Made by a program: the position numbers and the translations under genes | Shown here: positions 36,579-45,193 of the stretch, in pieces | Layout: every line of letters starts with the position of its first letter | Numbering within the stretch: position 1 is the stretch's first letter | Source: Paenibacillus cellulosilyticus | Lineage (GTDB): Bacteria; Bacillota; Bacilli; Paenibacillales; Paenibacillaceae | DNA: 64,000 bases | NCBI RefSeq assembly: GCF_003182255.1 | Contig: NZ_QGTQ01000004.1 | Coordinates: forward strand, 1-64,000 | Reading direction: 5' to 3' | The notes under the pieces: model-generated | Told to the model about the DNA's origin: nothing | The model's database searches: none | What the model saw: only the letters and a program-made list of their open reading frames with translations

Positions 36579-38552
36579 CTACTCCTCGAATTCGGTAAAA
36601 TCGACGTTGTCGATAATCCACCGTTTCCGCGGATCGACCTTGTCGCCCATAAGCGTCGACACGCGCCGTTCCGCCTTCGCAGCGTCTTCGATCTGTACCT
36701 GCAGCAATGTACGGGTTTCTGGGTCCATCGTTGTCTCCCACAGCTGCTCTGGGTTCATCTCGCCTAGACCTTTGTACCGCTGAAGCTCGTAATTTTTGCC
36801 GAATTCCTTCAGGTAGTTCTGGAGCTGCTCATCTGTCCAAGCATATCGAACCGTCTCCAGCTTCCCAGACTTGCGGGTCAGCTTATACAGAGGCGGCTGT
36901 GCAATGTAGACTTTGCCTGCATCAATCAACGGCTTCATGTACCGGTAGAAGAACGTCAGCAGCAGCACTTGTATGTGCGCGCCGTCCGTATCGGCATCGG
37001 TCATTATAATGATTTTGGCGTAGTTGCATTCTTCGTCGTCGAATTCCGAACCAACACCGGCACCGATTGCCGAAATAATCGCTTTATACTCGTCATTCTT
37101 CAGAATATCGAGCAGCTTTGCTTTCTCCGGATTCATCGGCTTACCCTTCAGCGGCAGGATCGCCTGATACTTCGAGTCGCGCCCCTGCTTCGCAGAACCG
37201 CCTGCCGAGTCACCTTCGACGATGAACAACTCGTTGCGCGAGGTGTCCTTCGACTGCGCGGGCGTCAGCTTGCCGCCAAGGTTAGAGCTCTCGCTCTTCT
37301 TCTTGCCGGAACGAATTTCTTCCCGTGCTTTACGCGCCGCTTCGCGAGCTTTCGAAGCTTGAATCGCTTTCTTCATGAGCATTTGCGCAGTTTGCGGGTT
37401 TTCCTCAAGGAAAACGGCCATTTTGTCTGCAACAACTGCATCCACCGCGCCACGAGCAGAAGCACTGCCAAGCTGATCCTTCGTCTGTCCGACGAATTCG
37501 ACCTCGGACATTTTGATATTAATGACGGACATCATGCCTTCGCGCAAATCGTTGCCCTCAAGGTTCTTATCCTTCTCCTTAAGCAGCCCGTTCTTGCGTG
37601 CATAATCATTCATGATCCGCGTATATGCTGTTTTGAAGCCGGTCTCATGTGTACCGCCGCCGCGTGTCGGAATCGAGTTAACGAACGAAGCGATCGTCTC
37701 CGTATAACCGTCGTTATATTGCAGTGCAACCTCGACCTCAATATCGTCCTTCTCCGCGGCAAAATGAACGGCCTCGTGCAGTACGGTCTTGTCCTCATTC
37801 AAGAACTGGACAAACTGCTTCGCTCCGCCCTCGTAGTGGAATACAAGCTCATTCCCATTACGCTCATCCTTAACGGTCACCTTCAAGCCCGAGTTCAGGA
37901 ACGCAATTTCCTGCAAACGCTCAGACAGCGTGTCAAAGTTAATCGTCGTACCGTTCTGGAACACGCGTCCGTCCGGCTTAAACGTAACCTTCGTACCTGT
38001 CCGGTTCGTATTGCCAATGATCTCTAATCCCGTTGTCGGTTCGCCGACGTGTTCTTTGCCGCTTTCGTCGACCCAATATTCAAACCGCTGCTTGTGTACT
38101 TTGCCGTCGCGATAAATCTCGACTTCAAGCCATTCGGACAACGCGTTTGTAACAGAAGCACCTACGCCGTGCAAGCCGCCGGACTTCTTGTACCCCCCGC
38201 CGCCGAATTTGCCCCCTGCGTGGAGCATCGTGAAAACGACCTGTGGTGTCGGAATACCACTCTTGTGCATCCCGGTCGGAATCCCCCTGCCATTATCCTT
38301 GACGGAGATGGCATTGTCTTTATGTATGGTGACGTCAATCGCAGAGCAGAACTTCGCCAAATGCTCATCGACCGCGTTATCCACAATTTCCCACACGAGA
38401 TGATGTAAACCGGAGCTGCTTGTGCTGCCGATGTACATACCAGGCCGTTTGCGTACGGCAGTGAGCCCTTCGAGAATTTGAATATCGTCCGCGTCGTAAT
38501 TCCGTTCGGCGGATGCTGCCTGTTTCGCGAACAGATCCAATTGCTCGGCCAT
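36579..38552 (-). CDS. parE: DNA topoisomerase IV subunit B
   Basis: A 657-residue ATPase subunit. The GHKL ATP site has WEIVDNAVDEHLAKF, DNGRGIPTGMH and the lid GGKFGGGGYKKSGGLHGVGASVTNA; the TOPRIM domain has FIVEGDSAGGSAKQGRD and IIIMTDADTDGAHIQ; the end is MGDKVDPRKRWIIDN. I start at the ATG at 38552, with AGGAGG 6 nt upstream, matching homologs (MAEQLDLF). The longer frame reads into a tandem repeat, which is why it appears to begin earlier. Forms an operon with parC. The leader has a remarkable hairpin-rich repeat. Confidence 0.96.
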   Translation of the reverse strand: MAEQLDLFAKQAASAERNYDADDIQILEGLTAVRKRPGMYIGSTSSSGLHHLVWEIVDNAVDEHLAKFCSAIDVTIHKDNAISVKDNGRGIPTGMHKSGIPTPQVVFTMLHAGGKFGGGGYKKSGGLHGVGASVTNALSEWLEVEIYRDGKVHKQRFEYWVDESGKEHVGEPTTGLEIIGNTNRTGTKVTFKPDGRVFQNGTTINFDTLSERLQEIAFLNSGLKVTVKDERNGNELVFHYEGGAKQFVQFLNEDKTVLHEAVHFAAEKDDIEVEVALQYNDGYTETIASFVNSIPTRGGGTHETGFKTAYTRIMNDYARKNGLLKEKDKNLEGNDLREGMMSVINIKMSEVEFVGQTKDQLGSASARGAVDAVVADKMAVFLEENPQTAQMLMKKAIQASKAREAARKAREEIRSGKKKSESSNLGGKLTPAQSKDTSRNELFIVEGDSAGGSAKQGRDSKYQAILPLKGKPMNPEKAKLLDILKNDEYKAIISAIGAGVGSEFDDEECNYAKIIIMTDADTDGAHIQVLLLTFFYRYMKPLIDAGKVYIAQPPLYKLTRKSGKLETVRYAWTDEQLQNYLKEFGKNYELQRYKGLGEMNPEQLWETTMDPETRTLLQVQIEDAAKAERRVSTLMGDKVDPRKRWIIDNVDFTEFEE

Positions 38553-38565
38553 ACGCGCCCTCCTA

Positions 38566-38875
38566 AAAGTTTTTGCGAATGCTTGATGATCCGAATCCAT
38601 TCGGATCATGGTGAAGCAAAAACTTGCTTCGTAAGCATCAACTGTGTTTTTGCGAATGCTTATGTTCCGATAGCAATCGGAACGGAATGAAGCAAAAACT
38701 TACTTCGTAAGCATTAGCTTTGTTTTTGCTGAAGCTTGATGATCCGAATCCATTCGGATCATGGTGAAGCAAAAACTTGCTTCGTAAGCATCAACTGTGT
38801 TTTTGCGAATGCTTATGTTCCAATGGCAATCGGAACGGAATGAAGCAAAAACTTGCTTCATTCGCATCAGCTTTG
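38566..38875 (-). repeat. Four tandem ~77-bp hairpin-rich units (A-B-A-B) in the parE leader
   Basis: Units start with GTTTTTGC at 38569, 38646, 38722 and 38799. Units 1 and 3 (A, 77 bp) contain ATGATCCGAATCCATTCGGATCAT, an 11-bp stem. Units 2 and 4 (B, 76 bp) contain GTTCCGATAGCAATCGGAAC in its place (one base off in unit 4). All four carry GAAGCAAAAACTT(G/A)CTTC as a second hairpin. The first unit abuts the parE ribosome site. Almost nothing else lies between parE and the ABC permease gene; short frames here are repeat artefacts. Confidence 0.88.
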
Positions 38876-38926
38876 TCTTGCCCTCGTTCATTCATCACTT
38901 TAAAAAGTTGTCGTCAGACGTTTATT

Positions 38927-39919
38927 TTAATTCAACATATCCTGTTTCGTAAAGACGCTGAACGAAACGATAATTGCGGCGACCGCCCAAACGGCCAGTA
39001 CACTAACTGAAAATAACAAGCTCATGCCTTCGATCGGCGGCGGTGAACCAGCCAAATAATTGGTTAAATCCAGGTTGACCGAGAAAATATATTTGGCAGT
39101 ATGCCAGGACGAGGCCATGTTCGTCAAGATCGAGCCTGCAATAATCGCAGCCATCATCGTCACAATGCTCGCAGCCGTACTGCGAACGAGCACCGATACC
39201 ATCAGCGCCAAGCAAGCAATCGTCATCGCCGACAGCCAGGTCAGCCCCGCAGACATAAACAAATAATACCATTGCGGAACTGCGTGAACAGCGGAGCTAT
39301 CTACTTCGGAGCCTTGAATGACGAAGCCAGTGAACACGGGCAATGTCCATCCCCCATAACCGAAAAATATGCCGGAGATCAGGTAAGACAATATTATGGT
39401 GGCTAGGAGCGTTAACGATACATAAAGCGTAAGTGCGATGAGCTTGCTAAGCAATATTTTCCACCTTCGCACCGGTCTGGTTAGCAGCATCTTGATTGTG
39501 CCAGTCGAGCGTTCGCCGGATACAAGATCAGATGCAACAGCAAGCACGAGAAGTGGAATAAACATCGTAATCGACGCCTCGACGAAACTTCTACTGAATG
39601 TAACGGCATTCGGGGAGTCAGGATTAACATCATGATCCAAATAATATTGTAATTGCTGCACAGCAATCCGCCGAGATTGTTTCCATTCCTCAGGAATACG
39701 GTCACTGGACAGCTGATTCTGGTAGTCCGTTATTTTCTGCTGAAGCTGCAATCTCCAATCATCGAATTTATCTCGATTGTTTAATGCTACCTTCATTTGG
39801 GCGTATGTAAAAACCGGAATGAGGACGAGCAGCACGAGAATGACGACGAAAAAACGTTTTTTCTTCCACACTTTGATCGTCTCGTTGCGCACGAGTGGCA
39901 GCAAACTACTCAACGACAT
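38927..39919 (-). CDS. ABC-2 type transporter permease
   Basis: A 330-residue membrane protein with a first hydrophobic segment at about 20-40, a large extracytoplasmic coiled region (about 45-110), and five more segments. The pattern FIPLLVLAVASDLVSGERSTGTIKMLLTRPVRRWKILLSK is the ABC-2 family coupling region (seen in parts). It overlaps the preceding ATPase gene by 14 nt. Probably exports a peptide, lipid or antibiotic in the BcrA/B manner; substrate unknown. Confidence 0.9.
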   Translation of the reverse strand: MSLSSLLPLVRNETIKVWKKKRFFVVILVLLVLIPVFTYAQMKVALNNRDKFDDWRLQLQQKITDYQNQLSSDRIPEEWKQSRRIAVQQLQYYLDHDVNPDSPNAVTFSRSFVEASITMFIPLLVLAVASDLVSGERSTGTIKMLLTRPVRRWKILLSKLIALTLYVSLTLLATIILSYLISGIFFGYGGWTLPVFTGFVIQGSEVDSSAVHAVPQWYYLFMSAGLTWLSAMTIACLALMVSVLVRSTAASIVTMMAAIIAGSILTNMASSWHTAKYIFSVNLDLTNYLAGSPPPIEGMSLLFSVSVLAVWAVAAIIVSFSVFTKQDMLN

Positions 39920-40925
39920 CGCCCTCCGTCATCGTAATAAACAGCTCCTCCAGCGTTGGCGCTACCTTCTGCACCGCTGTAATCCCCACGCCTGCCCTCG
40001 TCAAACGTTCAACCGTTGCAGCAACCTGCTCCTGCGGCATTGTCGTTATAACCGCGCCTGGCAGCATCGACAAAATCGACTCATCGATATAATGATCGTG
40101 CTCAGCGATAACAGTTATCTCCAGCGTTTCAGTTAGTACGCGGATACCCGCTTCACGATCATCGAACTGCCAGATCACATAAGCTCCGCGCTGCGACAGC
40201 AGCTCCTCTACGGTTCCAACCGCTAGAAGCTCGCCTTTGCTAATAATCGCGACTCGGTCACACATGAGCTGAATTTCGCTGAGCAGATGGCTCGATATAA
40301 ATAAGCTCATGCCTTGTGCTGCCAGCTTACGGATAAAATCGCGCAGCTCCTTGATGCCTTTCGGATCGAGACCGTTCGTCGGCTCGTCCAAAATAAGCAG
40401 CTTAGGTCGGCCCAGCAGCGCTTGTGCGATACCAAGCCGTTGGCGCATGCCGAGTGAATATGTTTTTACCTTATCATGGATCCGGTTGTCCATACCGACG
40501 ATTTCTACCACTTCTGCAATACGAGCGGCGTCAATTCCCTTCTGCATTCGGGCGAAATGCTCAAGGTTTTCCCAACCGGTCAAATAGCTGTACATTTCCG
40601 GATTTTCAACGATACAGCCGACATGGGAAAGCGCCTTCTCTGGCTCGCGCAGCACATGATGACCGCAGATGTATATGTCGCCTGACGTTGGACGAATAAG
40701 ATCGACCAGCATCCGAATCGTCGTTGTTTTGCCTGAACCGTTCGGTCCGAGGAAACCAAAGATCTCTCCTGCTTGAATATCGAAGCTGATGCCGCGAATA
40801 ATCGCACGGCCGCGTATTTTTTTCGTCACAGCTTGTACGGACAAGACAACTTTGGAAGGAACTCCATCTCCGATATGAGAAGCTTCGACCTGCAACTCGT
40901 TTGGATGTTTCGCTGTTAAAGCCAT
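39906..40925 (-). CDS. ABC transporter ATP-binding protein (BcrA type)
   Basis: A 339-residue ATPase. Walker A is GPNGSGKTT, Q-loop in VGCIVENPEMY, signature YSLGMRQRLGIA, Walker B LLILDEPTNGLD, and the switch His in ISSHLLSEI. The C-terminal 100 residues form the accessory domain seen in BcrA-like exporters. ATG at 40925 has AAAGGGG 7 nt upstream. It lies between a GDSL esterase and the permease in one operon. Confidence 0.93.
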   Translation of the reverse strand: MALTAKHPNELQVEASHIGDGVPSKVVLSVQAVTKKIRGRAIIRGISFDIQAGEIFGFLGPNGSGKTTTIRMLVDLIRPTSGDIYICGHHVLREPEKALSHVGCIVENPEMYSYLTGWENLEHFARMQKGIDAARIAEVVEIVGMDNRIHDKVKTYSLGMRQRLGIAQALLGRPKLLILDEPTNGLDPKGIKELRDFIRKLAAQGMSLFISSHLLSEIQLMCDRVAIISKGELLAVGTVEELLSQRGAYVIWQFDDREAGIRVLTETLEITVIAEHDHYIDESILSMLPGAVITTMPQEQVAATVERLTRAGVGITAVQKVAPTLEELFITMTEGDVVE

Positions 40926-40945
40926 GAGCAAGCCCCTTTCATGTC

Positions 40946-41818
40946 CTAATCAATTGCTTGTACGATACGCTGCGCAATAGCGGCATAACCGTCGTGATTC
41001 GGATGAAAATGATCAGACGCCAGGTAGCGCGTCAAATTTTTCTCGAATAGATCAGATGTTGGTACTAGCAGCATATTCGGATAACGATGAATGACATCAT
41101 AGGCAGCACGATTCCAGTCCTGTACTTGCAGACTCCCGTCACGAAGCTCCGCTACATCGTAGAATGGGTTATATAAGCCTATATAGACAATTCGCGCATC
41201 TGGGTTGATACTGTTCAGCAATTCCAGCGTCTGCCGCAGCAGTCCGACCCCTTCAGCCAAATTTGTTTTCACTTCTTCGAGCGATATTTGATCCTCGATA
41301 TCGTCATCCGTTTGTGAAGAAGACGCCTCATTCTCCGCCGTGTTATCCGCTGCAGCATCCTGCTTACTGGCAGCATTGCCTCCTCGCGCAAACCGGAACA
41401 GATCATTGCCACCGATTGTCAGTAAAATAATATCTGCTTCTGAAACCGCCAGCCGATACCCTTTGTCACTCTTCAGCTTCTCGACCAATTGATCAGCACG
41501 CATTCCGTTAATGGCTAGGTTATTCAACAATTTGACCGGCTTGTCATACTTGCCTTCCATCAGCTTGATCGTCTGCTTCACATAACCCTCGCCGGTCGAA
41601 TCTCCCGTTCCCTTGGTCAGCGAGTCTCCCAGCGCCGTTACATGAATCACATCGTCCTTTACGTAGCTCTGTTCTGGCTCTCCTAAGTCACCCAAGCTTG
41701 GTGCTTGTCTAGGGTTCAAAATATCATTCATGGCAAAACCGAAGCCGCAAATAAACACAATCGTCGTAATCAATGAAGTAATGCCAATCAATCGCCACAA
41801 GCCATTGCCCCGATTCAT
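40946..41818 (-). CDS. Membrane-anchored GDSL/SGNH esterase
   Basis: A 290-residue protein with an N-terminal membrane anchor (about 10-29) and an extracytoplasmic SGNH hydrolase domain: block I ALGDSLTKGTG (Ser66), block II Gly in NLAINGMRADQL, block III Asn in LLTIGGNDLF, and block V DHFHPN (Asp/His). A low-complexity acidic stretch (about 150-180) sits inside. The role may be deacylation of lipids or cell-wall polymers. It is the first gene of an operon with an ABC transporter; ATPase starts 20 nt downstream. ATG has AAGGGAG upstream. Confidence 0.9.
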   Translation of the reverse strand: MNRGNGLWRLIGITSLITTIVFICGFGFAMNDILNPRQAPSLGDLGEPEQSYVKDDVIHVTALGDSLTKGTGDSTGEGYVKQTIKLMEGKYDKPVKLLNNLAINGMRADQLVEKLKSDKGYRLAVSEADIILLTIGGNDLFRFARGGNAASKQDAAADNTAENEASSSQTDDDIEDQISLEEVKTNLAEGVGLLRQTLELLNSINPDARIVYIGLYNPFYDVAELRDGSLQVQDWNRAAYDVIHRYPNMLLVPTSDLFEKNLTRYLASDHFHPNHDGYAAIAQRIVQAID

Positions 41819-41910
41819 ACGGATACGCTCCCTTCTCGTTAACGGTCGGATTATCCTCTAAGATAAATCGAACGGAATTTTTTTGCAAATTGACCATATG
41901 AGAAATGTGC

Positions 41911-41957
41911 AAAAAAGACCGTCTCAACCACAACACGATTCCGGTTAAGACGGTCTA
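41911..41957 (-). terminator. Terminator after purT
   Basis: AGACCGTCTxAACC and GGTTxAGACGGTCT arms, followed on the minus strand by TTTTTTGC. Confidence 0.88.
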
Positions 41958-41972
41958 TTCGATCGTTATGAA

Positions 41973-43163
41973 TTAAGCCTCGCCGTATACGATACGAAGC
42001 GATTGTGCTGCGTGCTGCGCCGTTTCTCGTGCTTGCTCCACATCATTGGCGCTGCTGAGCGCTACTGCCATCCGACGGCCCTTCTTCGTCTCTGGCTTAC
42101 CAAATACGCGCACTTGCGTATTCGGCAGCGACAGCGCTTCCTCTAGACCGCCAATGGTGAACGATTCACTGTCACGGTCAGCCTTCAACGTATGCGTCGC
42201 ACCTGGCGTAAGCAGACGAATCGTAGGGATTGGAAGTCCAAGAATGGCACGAGCGTGCAGCGCGAACTCGGACAAATCCTGCGTGATCATCGTGACCATC
42301 CCCGTATCATGTGGACGTGGAGATACTTCACTGAACAACACGCCTTCTTTCGTGAGGAACAGCTCCACCCCATAAATTCCATAGCCGCCGAGCGAATCTG
42401 TTACTTGCTGCGCGATATGCTCAGCCTCACGAATCTGTTCCTGTGACATCGCATGCGGCTGCCAGGACTCAATATAGTCGCCGTCCTTCTGAACATGACC
42501 AATCGGTGCGCAGAACGTCGTGCCCGATACCGAACGGACCGTCAGCAGCGTAATTTCGGATTCAAAATGAATGAAGCCCTCTACAATAACACGCTGTTTC
42601 TTCGCGCGGCCGCCTTCCATCGCATAGTTCCAGCAGCTTTCGATCTCAGCCTCAGAACGACAAACGCTCTGACCTTTGCCCGACGAACTCATGATCGGCT
42701 TGATGACGCATGGCGTACCAAGCTCCTCCACAGCTGCACGAAGCTCGTCCAGCGTATCTGCGAAGCGATACGGAGCTGTAGGCAGCTTGAGCGTTTCCGC
42801 AGCAAGGCGGCGAATGCCTTCACGGTCCATCGTTAGACGCGCAGCGCGGGCCGTTGGCACAACGGTGCGTCCTTCACGTTCCAGCTCGACGAGCGTTTCG
42901 GTCGCAATCGCTTCGATCTCAGGTACGATCAAATCTGGCTGCTCCTGTGCAATCACGCGGCGAAGCGCTTCGCCGTCCAACATATCAATAACATGAGAGC
43001 GATGCGCAACCTGCATAGCAGGCGCATTCGCATAACGATCAACTGCAACCGTCTCGATTCCGAGACGCTGCGCTTCGAAAATGACTTCCTTGCCGAGCTC
43101 GCCCGAGCCGAGGAGCACAATCCGCTTGGCACGCGAGGACAGCGGTGAACCATAGTTAGACAT
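41973..43163 (-). CDS. purT: Formate-dependent phosphoribosylglycinamide formyltransferase
   Basis: A 396-residue ATP-grasp enzyme that makes formyl-GAR from GAR, formate and ATP in purine synthesis. Seen are [20 protein letters not shown] (substrate loop), [37 protein letters not shown] (ATP-grasp Lys and glycine loop), and [21 protein letters not shown] at 43163 has AGGAGGT 4 nt upstream; the 51 codons before it in frame read through a tandem repeat and are not coding. Stand-alone gene with its own terminator. Confidence 0.96.
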   Translation of the reverse strand: MSNYGSPLSSRAKRIVLLGSGELGKEVIFEAQRLGIETVAVDRYANAPAMQVAHRSHVIDMLDGEALRRVIAQEQPDLIVPEIEAIATETLVELEREGRTVVPTARAARLTMDREGIRRLAAETLKLPTAPYRFADTLDELRAAVEELGTPCVIKPIMSSSGKGQSVCRSEAEIESCWNYAMEGGRAKKQRVIVEGFIHFESEITLLTVRSVSGTTFCAPIGHVQKDGDYIESWQPHAMSQEQIREAEHIAQQVTDSLGGYGIYGVELFLTKEGVLFSEVSPRPHDTGMVTMITQDLSEFALHARAILGLPIPTIRLLTPGATHTLKADRDSESFTIGGLEEALSLPNTQVRVFGKPETKKGRRMAVALSSANDVEQARETAQHAAQSLRIVYGEA

Positions 43164-43176
43164 GATGACCTCCTGA

Positions 43177-43230
43177 AAAGTTATTGCGTAAGCATACGCT
43201 TTGAAAGTTATTGCGTTTGCATACATAAGA
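43177..43230 (-). repeat. Two tandem 27-bp units in the purT leader, related to the parE leader repeat
   Basis: AAAGTTATTGCGTAAGCATACGCTTTG at 43177-43203 and AAAGTTATTGCGTTTGCATACATAAG at 43204-43230. The first unit lies directly next to the purT ribosome site, exactly as AAAGTTTTTGCGAATGCTT does at parE (38566). Confidence 0.75.
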
Positions 43231-43327
43231 CGGCAGACCAATGCGCGTGAAGCGCTTAGGGCCTGCCGCCGTTTGCTGTTTCTTTCCATTGTGGACAATG
43301 GTGCTGAGAAAATCAAGTGAAATCGGC

Positions 43328-45193
43328 TTACGCCGACAAGAAACGGTACTGTGCTTCGATCAATCCATGGTACGTACCGCGAATGGCCATCAGCTCATCA
43401 TGTGATCCCTGCTCTACAATCGAGCCATGATCGAGCACGACAATCATGTCCGAATGGCGAATCGTTGACAACCGGTGTGCGACGATAAACGATGTACGTC
43501 CCTTCAGCAGCGTTTGCAACGCCTTCTGAATGCGCAGCTCGGTCTCCGTATCGATGCTTGCCGTTGCTTCATCAAGAATCAGAATACGTGGGTTAGCCAA
43601 TAGCGCTCTTGCGAACGACAGCAACTGACGTTGTCCCATGGACAGTACGTTACCGCGCTCTTGAACTTCCGTGTCGTAACCATCCTTCAAGCTCATGATG
43701 AAATCGTGTGCATGCACAGCTTTCGCCGCTTCAACGATTTCTTCGTCCGTCGCATTCAGCTTGCCGAACCGAATATTGTCCCGAATCGTACCAGAGAAAA
43801 TGAAGGTGTCCTGCAACACGATACCGATCTGCGAACGCAAGCTTTCCAGTGATACATCACGAATGTCCGTGCCATCAATCAACACACGTCCTTCCGTCGG
43901 GTCGTAGAACCGGCAAAGCAGGTTCATGATCGTGCTTTTGCCTGAACCGGTATGACCAACCAGCGCGATCGATTGTCCAGGCTTCGCCTCAATCGTTACG
44001 CCTTTCAATGCCGGACGACCTGCTTCGTATTCAAAAACAAGATTGTCAAACAGCACATGACCATTAGCCTCAGCAAGCTTGCGTGCTTCTGGCAGTTCAC
44101 CAACAACCGGCCGCTCGTCCAAATACTCGAAAATCCGTTCCGACGACGCCATTGCGATGAGCAGCTGCGAATACATTTGGCCCAGACGGTTAATCGGCTC
44201 CCAGAAGTTGCCGATGTAATTGGCGAAACCAACAAGCATACCGACCGTTAGCAGGTCGTTCTGAATCAGATAAGAACCGTACCAGAACAGAATAAGCGAG
44301 CCAACTGCACTAGTAAGCTCGATAATGGGACCAAACGATTGGTTCATCGCCGATGCTTTATTCCAAGATCGAATATTGGATGAGTTCATCGATTCGAAGA
44401 ATTGAATGTTTTCTTTCTCCTGCACATAAGCCTGCGTTACTTTAATGCCTTGAATCGACTCGTTCAAATGCGAGTTGATGCGGGATTGTTTGATTCGAAC
44501 ATCCTGCCAAGCGAAACGAATCCGTTTGCGAAGCGCACTCGATACAAGGAACATAAGCGGCACCGTGAGCATAACCGCCAAGCCTAACTTGAAGTTCCAG
44601 ACGAGCAGGATAATAACGATACCAACGAGCTGGACGCAGTCCATCAGCAGGTTGACAACACCGTTCGTGAACAAATCCTGCAGTGCATTGACGTCGTTCG
44701 TTACGCGAACGAGCACCGACCCTGCTGGACGCTTATCGAAAAATCGGAATGACAACGTCTGAATGTGCGAGAACAAGTGGCTGCGCAAATCGTGAATGAC
44801 CCGCTGGCCCACGATATTCGTATGTTTGATCCGGTATGTGTTCGAACCCCATTGGATGATATAAAGAGCGAGCATGATTGCTGCGAATAGGAGCAGCTTA
44901 GGTATGCTCGCTTCACCATCCTTCGGATCGATCGCTTCGTCGATCGCCATGATGACGATCGTAGGAATTGCAAGTCGGGTCAGTGTACCGAGCACCATCC
45001 CGACGAGAATGACAGGCAGCAATTGCTTGCGATAAGGCTTCAAATAAGTAAACAGTCGGCCCAATTGACGCCAGTTGAACGGCTTCTCGATCAGTTCATC
45101 GTCCTGATAAATAAACCGTTCTTTGCGATTGCCATCCTGCTTCTTGAAGCGCTTTGCCAGTTCATCTGCCGACTCTTGCTGTTGGTTACTCAA
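43328..45193 (-). CDS. Heterodimeric ABC exporter, second subunit (BmrD/YheH type)
   Basis: A 621-residue half-transporter with six membrane segments (about 50-340) and an ATPase domain. Walker [10 protein letters not shown], signature LSMGQRQ (non-canonical), Walker [13 protein letters not shown] with the catalytic Glu, and switch IVAHRLST. Its start overlaps the stop of the partner gene by 4 nt (ATGA). With the partner's Asp in Walker B and this subunit's odd signature, one of the two ATP sites is degenerate, as in BmrCD and TM287/288. Likely exports drugs or lipophilic compounds. Confidence 0.93.
   Translation of the reverse strand: MSNQQQESADELAKRFKKQDGNRKERFIYQDDELIEKPFNWRQLGRLFTYLKPYRKQLLPVILVGMVLGTLTRLAIPTIVIMAIDEAIDPKDGEASIPKLLLFAAIMLALYIIQWGSNTYRIKHTNIVGQRVIHDLRSHLFSHIQTLSFRFFDKRPAGSVLVRVTNDVNALQDLFTNGVVNLLMDCVQLVGIVIILLVWNFKLGLAVMLTVPLMFLVSSALRKRIRFAWQDVRIKQSRINSHLNESIQGIKVTQAYVQEKENIQFFESMNSSNIRSWNKASAMNQSFGPIIELTSAVGSLILFWYGSYLIQNDLLTVGMLVGFANYIGNFWEPINRLGQMYSQLLIAMASSERIFEYLDERPVVGELPEARKLAEANGHVLFDNLVFEYEAGRPALKGVTIEAKPGQSIALVGHTGSGKSTIMNLLCRFYDPTEGRVLIDGTDIRDVSLESLRSQIGIVLQDTFIFSGTIRDNIRFGKLNATDEEIVEAAKAVHAHDFIMSLKDGYDTEVQERGNVLSMGQRQLLSFARALLANPRILILDEATASIDTETELRIQKALQTLLKGRTSFIVAHRLSTIRHSDMIVVLDHGSIVEQGSHDELMAIRGTYHGLIEAQYRFLSA

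Noticed and set aside
36969-38027. A 352-codon plus-strand open frame opposite parE
   Set aside because: Antisense to parE with a composition typical of a shadow frame.
38569-38875. Tandem units in the parE leader as a CRISPR array
   Set aside because: Units are contiguous, nearly identical along their full length, with no unique spacers and no cas genes nearby.
38700-38891. A 63-codon minus-strand frame within the parE leader
   Set aside because: It is the translated tandem repeat; the same peptide pieces recur in the false N-terminal extension of parE.
43164-43316. N-terminal extension of PurT by 51 residues
   Set aside because: The SD site is at the inner ATG, homologs start there, and the extension reads through a tandem repeat.
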